Below are positions 23,901 through 34,891 of a stretch of DNA of 64,000 nt, one piece after another. Every line of letters starts with the position of its first letter. Positions within the stretch are counted from its first letter, which is position 1. A model generated the notes under the pieces. The model made no database searches. It was given only the letters and a program-made list of their open reading frames with translations, and had not been told where the DNA came from. Made by a program: the position numbers and the translations under genes. The DNA is from Nemertoderma westbladi (lineage: Eukaryota; Xenacoelomorpha; Nemertodermatida; Nemertodermatidae), in NCBI GenBank assembly GCA_032718475.1, contig JAUCBJ010002722.1, positions 1 to 64,000 of the forward strand, read 5' to 3'.

Positions 23901-25168
23901 GTGGCGCGAAACATCACATCTTGTTACACAGTGAGTTCGAACGAGACAAACTGAGTCAGGTAAGTGAGCCCGAACTACATGTCCAATTCAGTGATGTAAA
24001 CGACACTGATCAAGAATCTGAGATGGAAGGATTCTATACTGACGAATTCTCCGACGCCAACGAATCCTGTTATCTAATCAATACCGCAGTGTATCGAGCA
24101 CTTACTTATGAAAAGGACACCGACAATGAGTTCCCCCCAACTACTTTTGCCAGACAACCATCTTGGAAAGCTCCAACTTCCAATGTAGGAATCAGAGAAT
24201 TTCCTGTACTGCAGGTAAGAGTTCATGGTCCTAACAAAAGTTACATAGTGAACGCCCTCCTTGACTCCGGCAGCACAGGAACATTCATCGATCAAGAACT
24301 AGCCGAAGATATCTTTGCTGGACAACCCAAATTCCGGACTAAATTGAATATGTTAGGAATTATGCAGGTTTGGAAATCTACCCTAACGGCAGATTACTAT
24401 GTAGGTGTGTTGTCCACCCCCCAGGATAAATTAGGAGCACAAGGTATAAGGTCGGTAAAAATGGTGGCTATAAAGAACTTCGCTACTACCCAAGCAGACC
24501 TTTATAATTGGGACGAGGATGAGAGCATCCAACATCTTAAGATACCTCGATTCCAGACAGATTATCCTGGAGTGCAAATACTCATCGGCCAAAACGCGCA
24601 TGAGGCGCTCGAGACATTGGAGAAACGGCCTGCTCAACCGCAGCCACTACAAACCTATGCGGTAAGAACTAGAGTAGGTTGGTACTTCACTGGCCCTTCC
24701 CGTAGAACTCTCAAAGAGAGATTACCTCAACAACAGGTATACCAAGTAAAGGAATGGGAAGTGGAGAGCAGTGATGTGGACGATCCAACTGAGGGAACAC
24801 CATACTCCTCAGATAATGACGATATTAACTCCAATGTAGATCAATGGAGACATTGCCTTGGGACGATTAATCCAGCCGACATCGCTTCCAGAGGAGCAAC
24901 TCCTCAAGAACTGATAGATACTCCAGGCTGGTTAGGTGGATCCGACTCCTTAAGTAAAGAAGAAGAAGAATGGCCTCCTCATCTTACCACGGCGGAGATT
25001 AGACAGGCCAAGGGTGCGGAGAAAGTAACACAACAACTCAATCGCCCAGCTAGTCGTTTATGTTTACTGGAAAGAGAACGAAAACTGTCCGGAAACTATG
25101 GAAGGCAAGATACTCTTCCTACGACCACTTCCCTAATCCGACAAATATCTAGGGACTCCATAACATAA
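20941..25168 (+). pseudogene. BEL/Pao-like Gag-protease, right copy, interrupted
   Basis: Homologous to the intact frame at 812-5005. The start MSDTQQN (20941) is in frame with 21403-23760 but a TAG at 21388-21390 intervenes. Residues after 21240 include a roughly 185-residue segment absent from the left copy. The Ala-rich coil (about 22100-22340) is built of AKAAASVEE-like units rather than AEAERKAA. A deletion of about 470 bp after 23753 removes the end of the central region and the first CCHC knuckle and shifts the frame. From 23762 the frame keeps CYNCLRSGHQRRTC, the protease motif DSGSTGTF (about 24253) and the NPADIASRG tail (about 24870). The same RT/integrase deletion as in the left copy is present, so it predates both insertions. 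Confidence 0.8.
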
Positions 25169-26798
25169 TAACATATGGAGTGGGCGTGTGACTATATCAT
25201 TTTATATTTGTTTTTATTTTATATTTATGTATGTATTATTATGTAATTTTATTATAATCGTTTTCTTTAATTTTATTTAGTAGAATGTTATTTTAGTGAT
25301 TATTTAGTAGATTAGTGCAATATATTAGTGTTTATTACGTACGTAATTACTTATAATATATATTAGTGCGACGGTGAGAAATAATTATTTTTCTCTTTCC
25401 TTACTGTCCGTATCATATTGTAAATACGTGACTACAGTAAGATGAAATGTCCGTACTTAGTAAAGTACAATAAAGCCACTACTATATTCAAGTATTGTTG
25501 GTAGGCAGAGTATTAGGAATGCAAAGTTCAGATCCTCGTGTCTCGGCTAAACCAAGCTCTGGGTAGACCTTGGAAACGACTTGCCTCTTCACACTGACAT
25601 TGCTTCGTGCGATATTGCTCTTCTACCTTATATTAAATAATACATATAGTAGCGTGATGTCCCTCTAACAGTAGCGTAAAACGCAAATAAATCTGTTAAA
25701 CTTTTTGACCATCTGTAATTCTAGTCGATTAAGATATCGCGGCACCCACCGATATACTTGAAAGACAAATTCTAGAATCAGTGGTTAACGTCCCCAGACA
25801 AGCTCTGGAATAAATCGGTGCCCATCTTAAATATTAATTTAATATTTAGTAAAATCTGTAAAATTCAGATCCTTTAAATTTCTAGTCAATTAAGATATCG
25901 TAGCCCTTACCGATACTCTTAAAAGACAAATTTCATAGAATTAAGGATCCTATGTCCCCAGACCTGCTCTGGAATCAAATTGTGTCAATTTTAACATCAA
26001 ATAATAAATAAATAAAAAAATAAATTTAAATTCATATTTTTAAATGAATTTCATAAATTGTCATTTTGTACAATTTATAACATTCCCAAAATTCCATTAA
26101 TTAATAGATCATGGGAGCGGAGATTCATCATATTGAGTGTATTAGAGTGCGAGAATCTCCAACATATAGTCAATAGCCGATAAAAATAATAAAATCATGC
26201 ATAAAGAGAATATTGACAATTAAAGAATTATTATTAAATAGCATCCCAGATCTGTATGCATGAGAATTACCCTAATTCTACCGCTAGCTTTCCATAATGT
26301 CACCATAGCAACACCCACGCTAGAATTAGAAGCAAGTTAAAAGAACAATAGAAAGCTTGTCCCATTGCATTGCATAGAGAATACATAGCACACTGTTAGT
26401 ATCCAAGGATACACAATAATAACGTGACATTCTGGAAGGCACTGACTAACGGACAAATGGCCTGTATGTGTACAATTGGTGACAGTTGTGTGGAATTTGT
26501 GTGTTTGTAGGTGAATGTTACTGCTAAGGTGTGTTTACCGTAGCTAGTCGCAATTGTGAAAGTAGCCCAACTCTCCTATAGAAAGAACCTAAAGTGGATC
26601 CAAGACTTTGGTACGGACAGTGGAGTGACTTGTGCCGGTTATCGTCGTCGTGCTGTTGCTACATGTTGGCGTAAACACCGCGACGACGGTACGGCGGCGC
26701 TGAGAATCCCACTGTCCGGGGGCAAAGAAAGGTAGGCAGCGACGTCCGCTCGCCTAAACATAAACTAATTTCGATATTAATAAACTCAGATAGCAGAT
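25169..26798 (+). other. Family X spacer between the two ORFs
   Basis: 25169-25976 matches 1-811 inverted (with the 165-bp doubled unit at 25721-25976); 25977-26400 is AT-rich; 26400-26798 is more balanced and contains an out-of-place CG-rich patch (GTCGTCGTGCTG, GCGACGACGG). AAAG|GTAGGC near 26729 and TAGCAG|ATGACG at 26799 resemble a splice donor and acceptor, so the second ORF might be read from a spliced RNA. No gene seen. Confidence 0.45.
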
Positions 26799-28247
26799 AT
26801 GACGGATTTGATAGAAGATGATCTTGGTATCAGGGAGCGATATACTCTACCTTTACAAGCATTTGTGGATAGCTTGATACGCGGTGAAGCCGATCCAACC
26901 ATTACGGAGGACGATGGTCGTTATATCGAACCGCCGATGTCCCAAGAGCAACATACGCGTGAATTGGACTATCGAAAATTCACCGTTCGCTATACGAATC
27001 GTAATGGTACGTATATGGACTTCCTAACTACCGGCCATCCTATCGATTTACTTGATACGGACGAGGTAGACACCGAAAGGGAAATGGTTCTATTTAAATA
27101 TCATACCCAGCGGAGTCGTAACAATAAACCGAAAATAGATCACGAAAATTCTATTCGTAACAGACTGGGAAGACGAACCAATATGCCTAGAATCTGAGGA
27201 GATTCAGCCTATCGCGCCCGGAACAGCGACAACGATTACATCATAGAATGGTATCGAGGTCCACAGTGTCTCACTGCGTACGATTATCGACATGCCAACT
27301 ATGTTTCTAGGCAACGTTGTCGGTTATGCGCATCAAGAGACCACGATACGCCCATGGACACCAACGTCCGCTGTTCCTATTTCCAAGAACAACCGACTAT
27401 GGAAATTTATTGCGCATATTGTAGACTCAATAACTTGCATATCTTTGCGGTTTGCCCTCAATTTATGACTCAATGTCACCATTGTCAACTAAAGGGACAT
27501 GCTAGTTTCGACTGCCCTTTTAATCACGATTTGGAAAGCGTAGATGAAATGATCACACTACGTTACATCAGAGCTTGGGAAGCGAACGCTGATTTACATT
27601 GTGATTCGCGCCATCGCTATTATCCCGGACGCGCTTACGAAGGAGTTTATGCGTTCCATCCTTATCTATTCGCTTCGGTTGAACAGAAATCACGCATATC
27701 AAGTTACGAGCTACTGAAGCGCGTCGGAGAATGTATTTCAACCAAATTCGTACGCAAATTTCTCAGGAGTGTTAATCCTAGCGACCTTCATTCCTATAAC
27801 TTAATCAATTATATCCGTCAGGATCCAGACTATGGAGACTTGTTTGTTAACTCACACCCCGAGTTACAGGAAGTGTATCGACGGCCTTACGAATACCGAG
27901 CCCGCGAACGCGAGTTGGAAAGGACCATTAAACCCCGGAGGTTTCTAACTGCCTATGGTCCACCCACGGCCTTCGTTCAGACCACTCGTAAAGGACCCGT
28001 AAGAGCGGCTGTCTTGAAACGAGCTCTCAAAGCCGTTAGAGCCCTCTCACCTGATGTTGATGTCAATCAACCCGGTACTTCGACTGGCGGATACACCGAC
28101 CATAATCCTACACCCTCTGATGCAATCATATTGCACCCTTCACCCAGGAGTTATAGCCCTCCTTGTAAAGTGGCTCGCCCCAAAGAGAAAAGGACTCTGG
28201 CTAGCTTTAAGAAACTACGTAAACGCCGTCCGCGCAAGAAAGACTAA
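26799..28247 (+). CDS. Family X second ORF: zinc-knuckle protein of unknown function
   Basis: One frame of 483 codons, open except for a single TGA at 27195-27197; codons 27198-27353 between the two open parts are also in frame. Residues 1-132 are acidic and hydrophilic (start MTDLIEDDLG). After the TGA come three Cys/His modules: CRLCASRDH (about 27322), CAYCRLNNLHIFAVC (CX2CX5HX4C, about 27414) and CHHCQLKGHASFDC (CX2CX4HX4C, about 27474), the last a textbook retroviral-type zinc knuckle. The C-terminus is Pro/Ser-rich and ends in a Lys/Arg tail (KKLRKRRPRKKD), suggesting nucleic-acid binding or nuclear entry. No signal peptide or membrane segment, so it is not an env gene. I do not recognise a family. 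The stop could be a nonsense mutation or a readthrough site. Confidence 0.7.
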
Positions 28248-28325
28248 CTGTTTAGAGTATTTACGTATATTAGAAACTGTGATTTTTGTATATTTATAGA
28301 CTCAAATCCCATTTTCTGGGAGCGG

Positions 28326-29563
28326 TGTAAAAGCTTCTGTGGGATATAACTGGCCCTTTTGCTTTGCGGTCCGAGTTCCCCCCAGGCGCTGGAATACTCT
28401 AAAAAGGCTTTCTAACTATATATATATTCCCCTCGCCCGCAAGGTACCGTTATAGGTGTTTTAACGGACATAAAAGTCATTCTTCTAGATTTGTACTTTA
28501 GAGGACATAATCCGCAATCTCGTGACGCAATCTCTTGAAAACAGTGTCGCTACCATGACGACGGCTAACAGCTGATATTGCCACGTCGACATTTCTTTGT
28601 TTCTTTGTTCTCTCGTGGTTCGGTTGACCAATCAGAGCGATTTTTTCTGTAGATGTGGAGCTTTGGGGGAGATCATGCTAGAGCGTTCAGTCTTACTGTT
28701 TTTTGTGATACTGTTGTGTTGTTGGTATCTAGGCCAGGAACACCGGCTCTAGAGTTAACTTGTTTCATACTTTTAGAAGAAACATTAGTAGGCTTAAGAT
28801 TATAAGAGCGTATAACTGTTATCAGTCCATATCAGTGCATATCTTGTCACATCTTGTCATATCATATCTTAACCTACCGTCTTAATGCTATTTACTGTTG
28901 TGTTTTGGTTGAATATTATTTGGAGAACATATATAAAGAACCCAAATTTCCCAATTTTCTTGATACACTACAGGTTAGAGAGACGGGTTATATATAGCGA
29001 TTGCGACTTATATTGTTGTGGTTTGTAGTGAATTTAATGCTATTTGATAAGCACTACATTGGTCCGTTGCTGTTCCCTTTATATATGATAAAAATCATTG
29101 ACAGTCGGCAAATTAGTGAGCAGTATTGTGAGTTACCGGTAGTGTGCATGATTGTGACTGATAACTAAGCATTTCCTAAAGAATGCGCCTCATACGTGAA
29201 TCATAAGCCTTACTGACTTACCGTTGTGATTAGTGTAAGTCATATCTCTGTTTATTTAGATAGAGCGCCACGTCCTAAAGGAACTGTTAATATTTCCCGA
29301 AAGTGAATAATATTAGTCAGAAATTATTTATTAACGATCAATCGAATAATACAGTAGGTTTCACTGCAATAATAATCTAAGCCCTCAGAATCCAGTTTCC
29401 CGGGAATATCCAGCGGGTGAATGGACGCGCACTAGGCTGGCTTCTGCTAATGTTGTGTTTATTGGTATTAAATATTTGTCATCTTCTAAAGTATATTTAT
29501 AAACCAAAAGACATATAAATTTTGGCAGGTTAAACTGCTAAAGGTCTTCCAAAAGCGCGTACA
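28326..29563 (+). repeat. 3' LTR of the complete family X element
   Basis: 1238 bp, nearly identical to 17519-18750. It is preceded by a short purine stretch (GGGAGCGG) after a CCCATTTTCTGGG palindrome, which may serve as the plus-strand primer. Confidence 0.9.
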
Positions 29564-29568
29564 ACAAT
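29564..29568. repeat. Target-site duplication ACAAT (right)
   Basis: Matches 17514-17518. Confidence 0.85.
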
Positions 29569-29763
29569 ATATACCCAGGGGCAGGGGAGGGTATTGCAGA
29601 TAGGTGTATGGGCCCCAATATAATGACATTTACCCACCAGTACCAAGTATAACATTGGTGGGGGGGTGGGGGGGGGGGGGGGCAGGGTGACATTCCCCCA
29701 TTACAGTATCCGCAATACACACAACCAAAAACAAAAACCCCAACCCACTCAGATCCAAACAGA

Positions 29764-30425
29764 TTGTGTGACACGGAGATATGGAGGAGACTACCCCCGA
29801 TGATATATCCCACTCAGGGAAATTCGACTAACCCGAGAGGCGAAGCACACCCAACAATAAAGGAGCCTGCATCCCTACTGTCGAGCGCACTAGAAGTTCA
29901 AGTGTTGGGAATGGCAACACTCATCGAAGTGCTGAAAACTAGAATTGAGCTGCCACCAGTGCAGCCTTTCAAATTTGATGGTAGCAAGCCGGAAGAATAT
30001 CTACAGTTCAGGAGAATGTACAGAAATGAGATTTAAACAAAAAATCTCTCACAGGCGGAGTGCCTTAAATACATACAAGTCTATACAGGGGGGCCAGCTT
30101 ACGACATTATGGGGCAATACCAAGGTATTGAAGGAGGATTCACAACTGCATGGATTTTTTGGATTTTTTGTAGTTTTTGAGGTAATTTGGCCATCCTACG
30201 AAGATTATCCGACAAACCTTAAGGGGAATAACATCAGGTGGACTCGCAGATAACCCCGTTAGCATAAAGACTTTCGCTAACAAAGTAGAGAAAGCGCTAA
30301 TAGTATTAAAGACTCTAGATGCACCTTACGATTTCAATGCATCGAACATCATCACAACATCTCCAAAAATGGATACCATCTGGAAATCAGATCTCTCCAG
30401 GCACCTGAAGACTAACTTCTTTTGA
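29764..30425 (+). pseudogene. DUF1759-type Gag region of an old BEL-like element
   Basis: The frame to 30036 carries PVQPFKFDGSKPEEYLQF, the start of the DUF1759 (BEL/Pao Gag) domain. After a stop, other frames continue with LSQAECLKYIQVYTGGPAYD and ADNPVSIKTFANKVEKALIV, the expected later parts of the same domain. It lies just right of the family X insertion and is probably the continuation of 15858-17513. Several stops and shifts make it non-functional. Confidence 0.55.
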
Positions 30426-30429
30426 GCCA

Positions 30430-30840
30430 CAGTGGAAAGTGTACTTTTATACTGTACGGGGGTGAGACCTGGACACTGACGAAATCACTTGAACACCGAA
30501 TTCATGGTTGCTACACAAGACTACTAAGGGCAGCCCTGAACATCAGCTGGAGACAACACTTGACAAACGCTTAGCTTTATGGTACAATACCGCCTGTATC
30601 AACCACCCTCCATGAACGTAGATTATGATTCAGTGGGCACTGCTGGCGAAGTAAAGACTAGGTCGTATACCAGATCTACTTTTCTTGCAACCAATAAATG
30701 CGACCGGCTATAACATATATTGACCAGCTTGAAAGGGATGCTGAACTTGAGAGAAACGAAATTTCGACAACTATGGAGAATCGGGAAGCCTGGAAGGATC
30801 TCATTTCCAATGTCCAAGATCGCTCGACCTAGTATTAGTA
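30430..30840 (+). pseudogene. LINE A 3' fragment
   Basis: Decayed RT C-terminus and tail, closely related to the minus-strand copy at 36365-37051: the region reading VLLYCTGVRPGH, then GTIPPVSTT-like and RRLRFSGHCWRS-like sequence in shifting frames. It ends in CGACCTAGTATTAGTAG, the same (AGT)n-type 3' tail as the other copy. Confidence 0.6.
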
Positions 30841-31093
30841 GTTACCAATTAAAACCAAACTAAATATCGGGTGCACAGTATACAAAAAATAAAATTTAAA
30901 TATTACTTTAAAGAAACCAGATTAAAAATTTCGGACCCAGGCCAGGCTTCAATATTTTTGTATGGAATAACTTCCTCTGACATTCTAAAACAAGTGAATT
31001 AGGATGTCTCTATGTACAGTATCTCGTGGTTAATTTGTTGATGGCCACCGACTGCGTGCGCAATCTATTACACATTCTATGTCTTACATTCTA
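30841..31093. other. No recognisable feature
   Basis: AT-rich single-copy-looking DNA between the LINE tail and the MITE. Confidence 0.5.
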
Positions 31094-31097
31094 TTAA

Positions 31098-32515
31098 CCC
31101 TATTAGTACCGGGCTATAAAATGTACAAATACCGCGGGGGGGGGGGGGGGGGGGTCATATTGACCCCCCCCCCCCCCCCCCCCCCCTCTAAAATCTACAA
31201 ATTTCTACGAAAACGTCTGATTTTTTGTTTGTACGTAGGTATCACTACTCTGGATCCGACTGAAAAAAAAAATTTCGAAAAAATTTACTGGGGTGGTTAT
31301 ATTGCAGCACCAAAATTACAAGTAGTGCACAATTTTCACAAAATTTGAAAGTTACACTTGTCGGCTAATTGTTTTTCAATACAGGTTTTCTAAGGCGCAA
31401 AATATATTTTAAAATATTTAAAAATGATATGATTACTATCAATGGCTGTTTAGTCCTCTCTTCGTAGGAAAAAAAGGAAAAAATCAAGTATCCAACACTT
31501 TTCAGTTAGAACACAAAATTTTTAATTCACTTATACAATGATATAAATTTACATTTATACGTTTTCTAGGGCGCTGATTCTAATGGAATACATTTATAAT
31601 ATGCCATATCATTGCTACTTGTATTTTTCGTCGTAATTTCTCAAATTTTGGTGCTAGTACCAAATTTCGTACCCAACACCAAAAAGTACAGGTTTGCGAT
31701 GTCCAGTGCAGTTTTTATTGATTCCATCGGATTCAGGACCCTCACAAACACGTATAACGCAAGAAGCAAGGTGACACAATCAATTGATATATTTGATGGT
31801 TTTTAAAATTTGGTGCTAGAACCACATTTTTCACCCACTTCCGAAAAATACAAGATTGAGATGTCTAGTTAGATAATTATATATTCCATTAAATTCAGAA
31901 CAGCCATGAAACTCTAAAACGCAAGAAATAAATTGTCACAAGCAATTTTATCTATTGAATGGATTTTCAAAATTTCGTGCTAGCACCAAAATTTACACAC
32001 AGCACCGAAAAATATAACTTTGATACGCTTGGTGCAACTCGTATATATCTCATCGAAACCAGAACACCAAAAAACCCCAATTGCTTAAAAAACAAGTTTC
32101 AAACAATCAATTTACAAAATTAACATATTTCAAAATTTGGTGCTGGCACCAAAATTTGGCACCAGCCGAAAAAAACAAGTTCGAAATTTCTAAATCAATT
32201 TATATGAATTCCATCCAATTGCTAACACCAAAAAACCGGTGTAAATAAAAAATAGAGATGTTACAATTCATATTTAATGAAATGTAACTTTCATAAAACG
32301 TCTCAAAAAAGTGCCAAAAGTAGGGTTAAAAATGGTGCTATAACTTGAAAACTATCCAATATTTTTGAAAAGGGTTTTCACTAGTAGGAAGACAATAGAT
32401 TTTTAGGAAAAGTCATAAAATTTCAGATTCCCAAATGCGTTTGTTTCAGAATTATTATAAAAAAACCACGGGGGGGGGGGGTTCATATTGACCCCCCCCC
32501 CCGGGTTTAATAGGG
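31098..32515. mobile_element. piggyBac-like MITE, complete, with TTAA duplication
   Basis: Flanked by TTAA at 31094-31097 and 32516-32519. Ends are CCCTATTAGTACCGGG and, at the far end read inward, CCCTATTAAACCCGGG. TTAA targets and CCC-starting inverted ends are characteristic of piggyBac elements. It has no transposase frame. Inside each end is a G-run / TCATATTGACC / C-run palindrome (31136-31186 and 32470-32502). The body is a degenerate tandem array (about 165-170 bp) around TTGGTGCTAGCACCAAAATTT. A truncated inverted copy is at 12590-13705. Confidence 0.7.
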
Positions 32516-32706
32516 TTAAACTTATCAAAAGGTCTTATACTTTGTTGGAGTTTCTGCAAGCAAGCTCTCACAGCTGTAAAAGAGAGCAGAAATCACGATT
32601 AATGTGTGTTTAGGCAAAATCTTTTTTGGGTTGGCGAATCCCCGCCTATGCCAGGAGATTTGTAAAACTCCCTTAAGAAACTAAAGTTGAATGATGTACT
32701 TCAGGT

Positions 32707-34306
32707 TTGTACAATGGTACAATGGAGTCCAGCATGGCTTGGCAAAACTGTGGATTGACCAACCATGCCCCGTGTCAAGCATACCCAGCATATGATTTGA
32801 GGTGCTACTGTTGTGGAAAATCGGGTCATTTTGATCGGGTCTGCTACCAAGGGAATAACAATCCTCCAGGAAGGTCCAAAACCCGAGGGGCTATTAACCA
32901 CTTGTCTCTTGGTAGCATTACCAAAGGCGATTCCGATCCACTCCAGTTTAAATGGTGTGGGGACAATGGTCTGGTTGTGCGATACAGGTGCATTTGCGAA
33001 CATTATACTTGTCATAACCTGTCCATTCTCGGTGAGGGGCGCCATTATGTCAATATGGGACCAACCATAGTACACTCACCGGTCCAGATGGTCATGTATT
33101 AGAGTAGTTTGGGGTGGATATGATAGAGTGTATACAGCATGTGTCCATGTTCTAGAAAATTCCCGTACACCATTGCTATAACAGAGCTAATCAAGGGACC
33201 TCGAAATTCAACTTACATCACACCTACATCAGTAGGATGGGGAGCTATGTCCTCAGATATAGAAATATTACCATATCTTGCAAGGGCAGCACCTTCTGAA
33301 AGCGTATTAGCTACTATTATTAGGAGATTTGGTTTGCTGAATTTGGTGATTTATTCCTGGAACTAAACGATGATACACCATTATCGACAATGGCTGGTCC
33401 AGAGATGGTAATTAATTTAAAACCGGGTGCAGTGCTATCAGCTGGGTATCGCCCATACCCAATACCAATTCGTTGGCAAGAAAATGTACATGATATGTTA
33501 TTAGGTATGGAGTCCAAAGGTGTAATTGAGAGGGTGCCAGTACATGAGGTGGCTGACTGGATGCATCCAATGGTAGTGTCCCCTAAGAAAAACTCTACAG
33601 AACCAAGAATCACTATCGACTTCACTGCTTTAAATTGATGGTGTGGTGATAAGTGTGGCAATTAGGCTACCCTAAAGGATACCAACTCGTGAGGTCGATA
33701 GACCACAGCTGTCAGCCGGGAATGAGGTTGTTCAGCACTTTTGATGTGCATCATTGGTACTGGAGGTGCCCTTAGTATAGGATACCCACTCCCTGACCAC
33801 CTTCATAACACCATGGGGTCGATTGAGTTTCTTAAGAACATAATGGGTTTGATCAGTGCTGGTGACGAGCACAATAGCCGGATTGATGATGCAATGCAGG
33901 GTATACCTAACATATACAGTATCATTGAGAACATTGTGGCATGTGATGTTACCCCGATTGCGAACCATTATTCTCCTGTGGTGTCGCAGTCATAAGTTCA
34001 CATTGAATCGTAATAAATTAGTGTATGCACAGCCTCAAGTAGAATGGTGTGGCTACTATCAGTAAATGGTTACAGAATCTCAGACAACTTAGTTGACTCT
34101 TGGTCGTCATTTCCAGTACCACAATCGTGTACTGATACAAGGTTCTTTTGTGGCTTAGTTCAACAGTTTAATGCCTTTTTCACAGATATTGCCCTGTTGT
34201 CAGCACCAATTGTCGCATTGTTATCGCCTAAGGTCCCATTTGTATGGGAGGCCCTCACTCAACAAAAGGCAATTGATGACCTAATAGCAGTTTTAACTTG
34301 GGCCTG
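32707..34306 (+). pseudogene. Decayed Ty3/gypsy gag-pol
   Basis: Successive broken frames give a zinc knuckle CYCCGKSGHFDRVC (about 32800), an aspartic protease core CDTGAFANII (about 32970), the start of RT (PYPIPIRWQENVHDMLLGM, then VVSPKKNS, 33450-33600) and the end of RT/start of RNase H (RFFCGLVQQFNAFFTDIA, 34140-34190). The RT centre with its catalytic aspartates is destroyed, and no integrase or LTR was found. The order PR-RT-RH is that of Ty3/gypsy. Confidence 0.65.
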
Positions 34307-34890
34307 AAGCGGCAAATTTTTCCGTAAACTGGTTATCCATTTCCAATTGTGTGCTTCTTCGCATGGTTAGGTGCAATAGCATTTACTGTCATCGTAGCCG
34401 GCTGAGTGTTGGAGTGTTGCTGGGGCTGGATACCGAACGGGGGTGATACAGTTCCACTGAGATAGGAGGGCTGTGTTTACTGGTGCTGTAGGGCAAAGAT
34501 AATGTTCCTGACCTGGACTTTGGAGAAACTAGCTCCTTGTCTTTCCTTCCATGTATATTAATATACAGTAACATATGTAATACACATTAACCAGTAATAG
34601 CAGCACAAGGTCTGAGCCCAGTGTGATTGCACAAAGAACTCTGGGTGAATAATAATCAACAACTGTTAGTAGAACAACATAGAAATTATTGCGGTTTCCC
34701 AGAATGAGAGATCGTAAACACACTGAACTATAAATCATGGTTACATTGGTATATCCCTACTGTTAGAGAGAGAGAATGTTAATGGAATCGATGTAAAATA
34801 TTTATTAGAAATATATTTATTATATTTAAAATTTATTTAGAGTAAAAAATTAAAAAATTGTTTATATGTTTTTAACATCCATGAGAATGT
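34307..34890. other. No recognisable feature
   Basis: Possibly more of the decayed gypsy element at the left; the right part is AT-rich with TTTAAAAT-type runs. No frame has recognisable content. Confidence 0.4.
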
Positions 34891-34891
34891 A

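Larger units (their letters stand above)
17519..29563 (+). mobile_element. Complete family X LTR retroelement (12.0 kb, non-autonomous)
   Basis: Both ends are defined: LTRs at 17519-18750 and 28326-29563, flanked by ACAAT. Internally it has a 2.2-kb leader, a BEL/Pao-like Gag-protease region broken by one stop and one deletion (20941-25168), a 1.6-kb spacer and a zinc-knuckle ORF (26799-28247). No RT, RNase H catalytic core or integrase was found on either strand. The two LTRs differ at only a handful of positions (for example CAGGTGAG against CAGTATTGTGAG), so insertion is recent although the Gag is damaged; it was presumably mobilised in trans. Confidence 0.9.

Noticed and set aside
1-25976. 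Giant terminal inverted repeat of one large DNA element (Polinton- or virus-like)
   Set aside because: The arms are explained by two LTR elements in opposite orientation with their own LTR boundaries; no DNA polymerase B, capsid or packaging genes lie between them.
26799-28247. Second ORF as an env gene
   Set aside because: No signal peptide, no transmembrane segment, no glycoprotein-like Cys pattern; CCHC knuckles and basic tail point to nucleic-acid binding.
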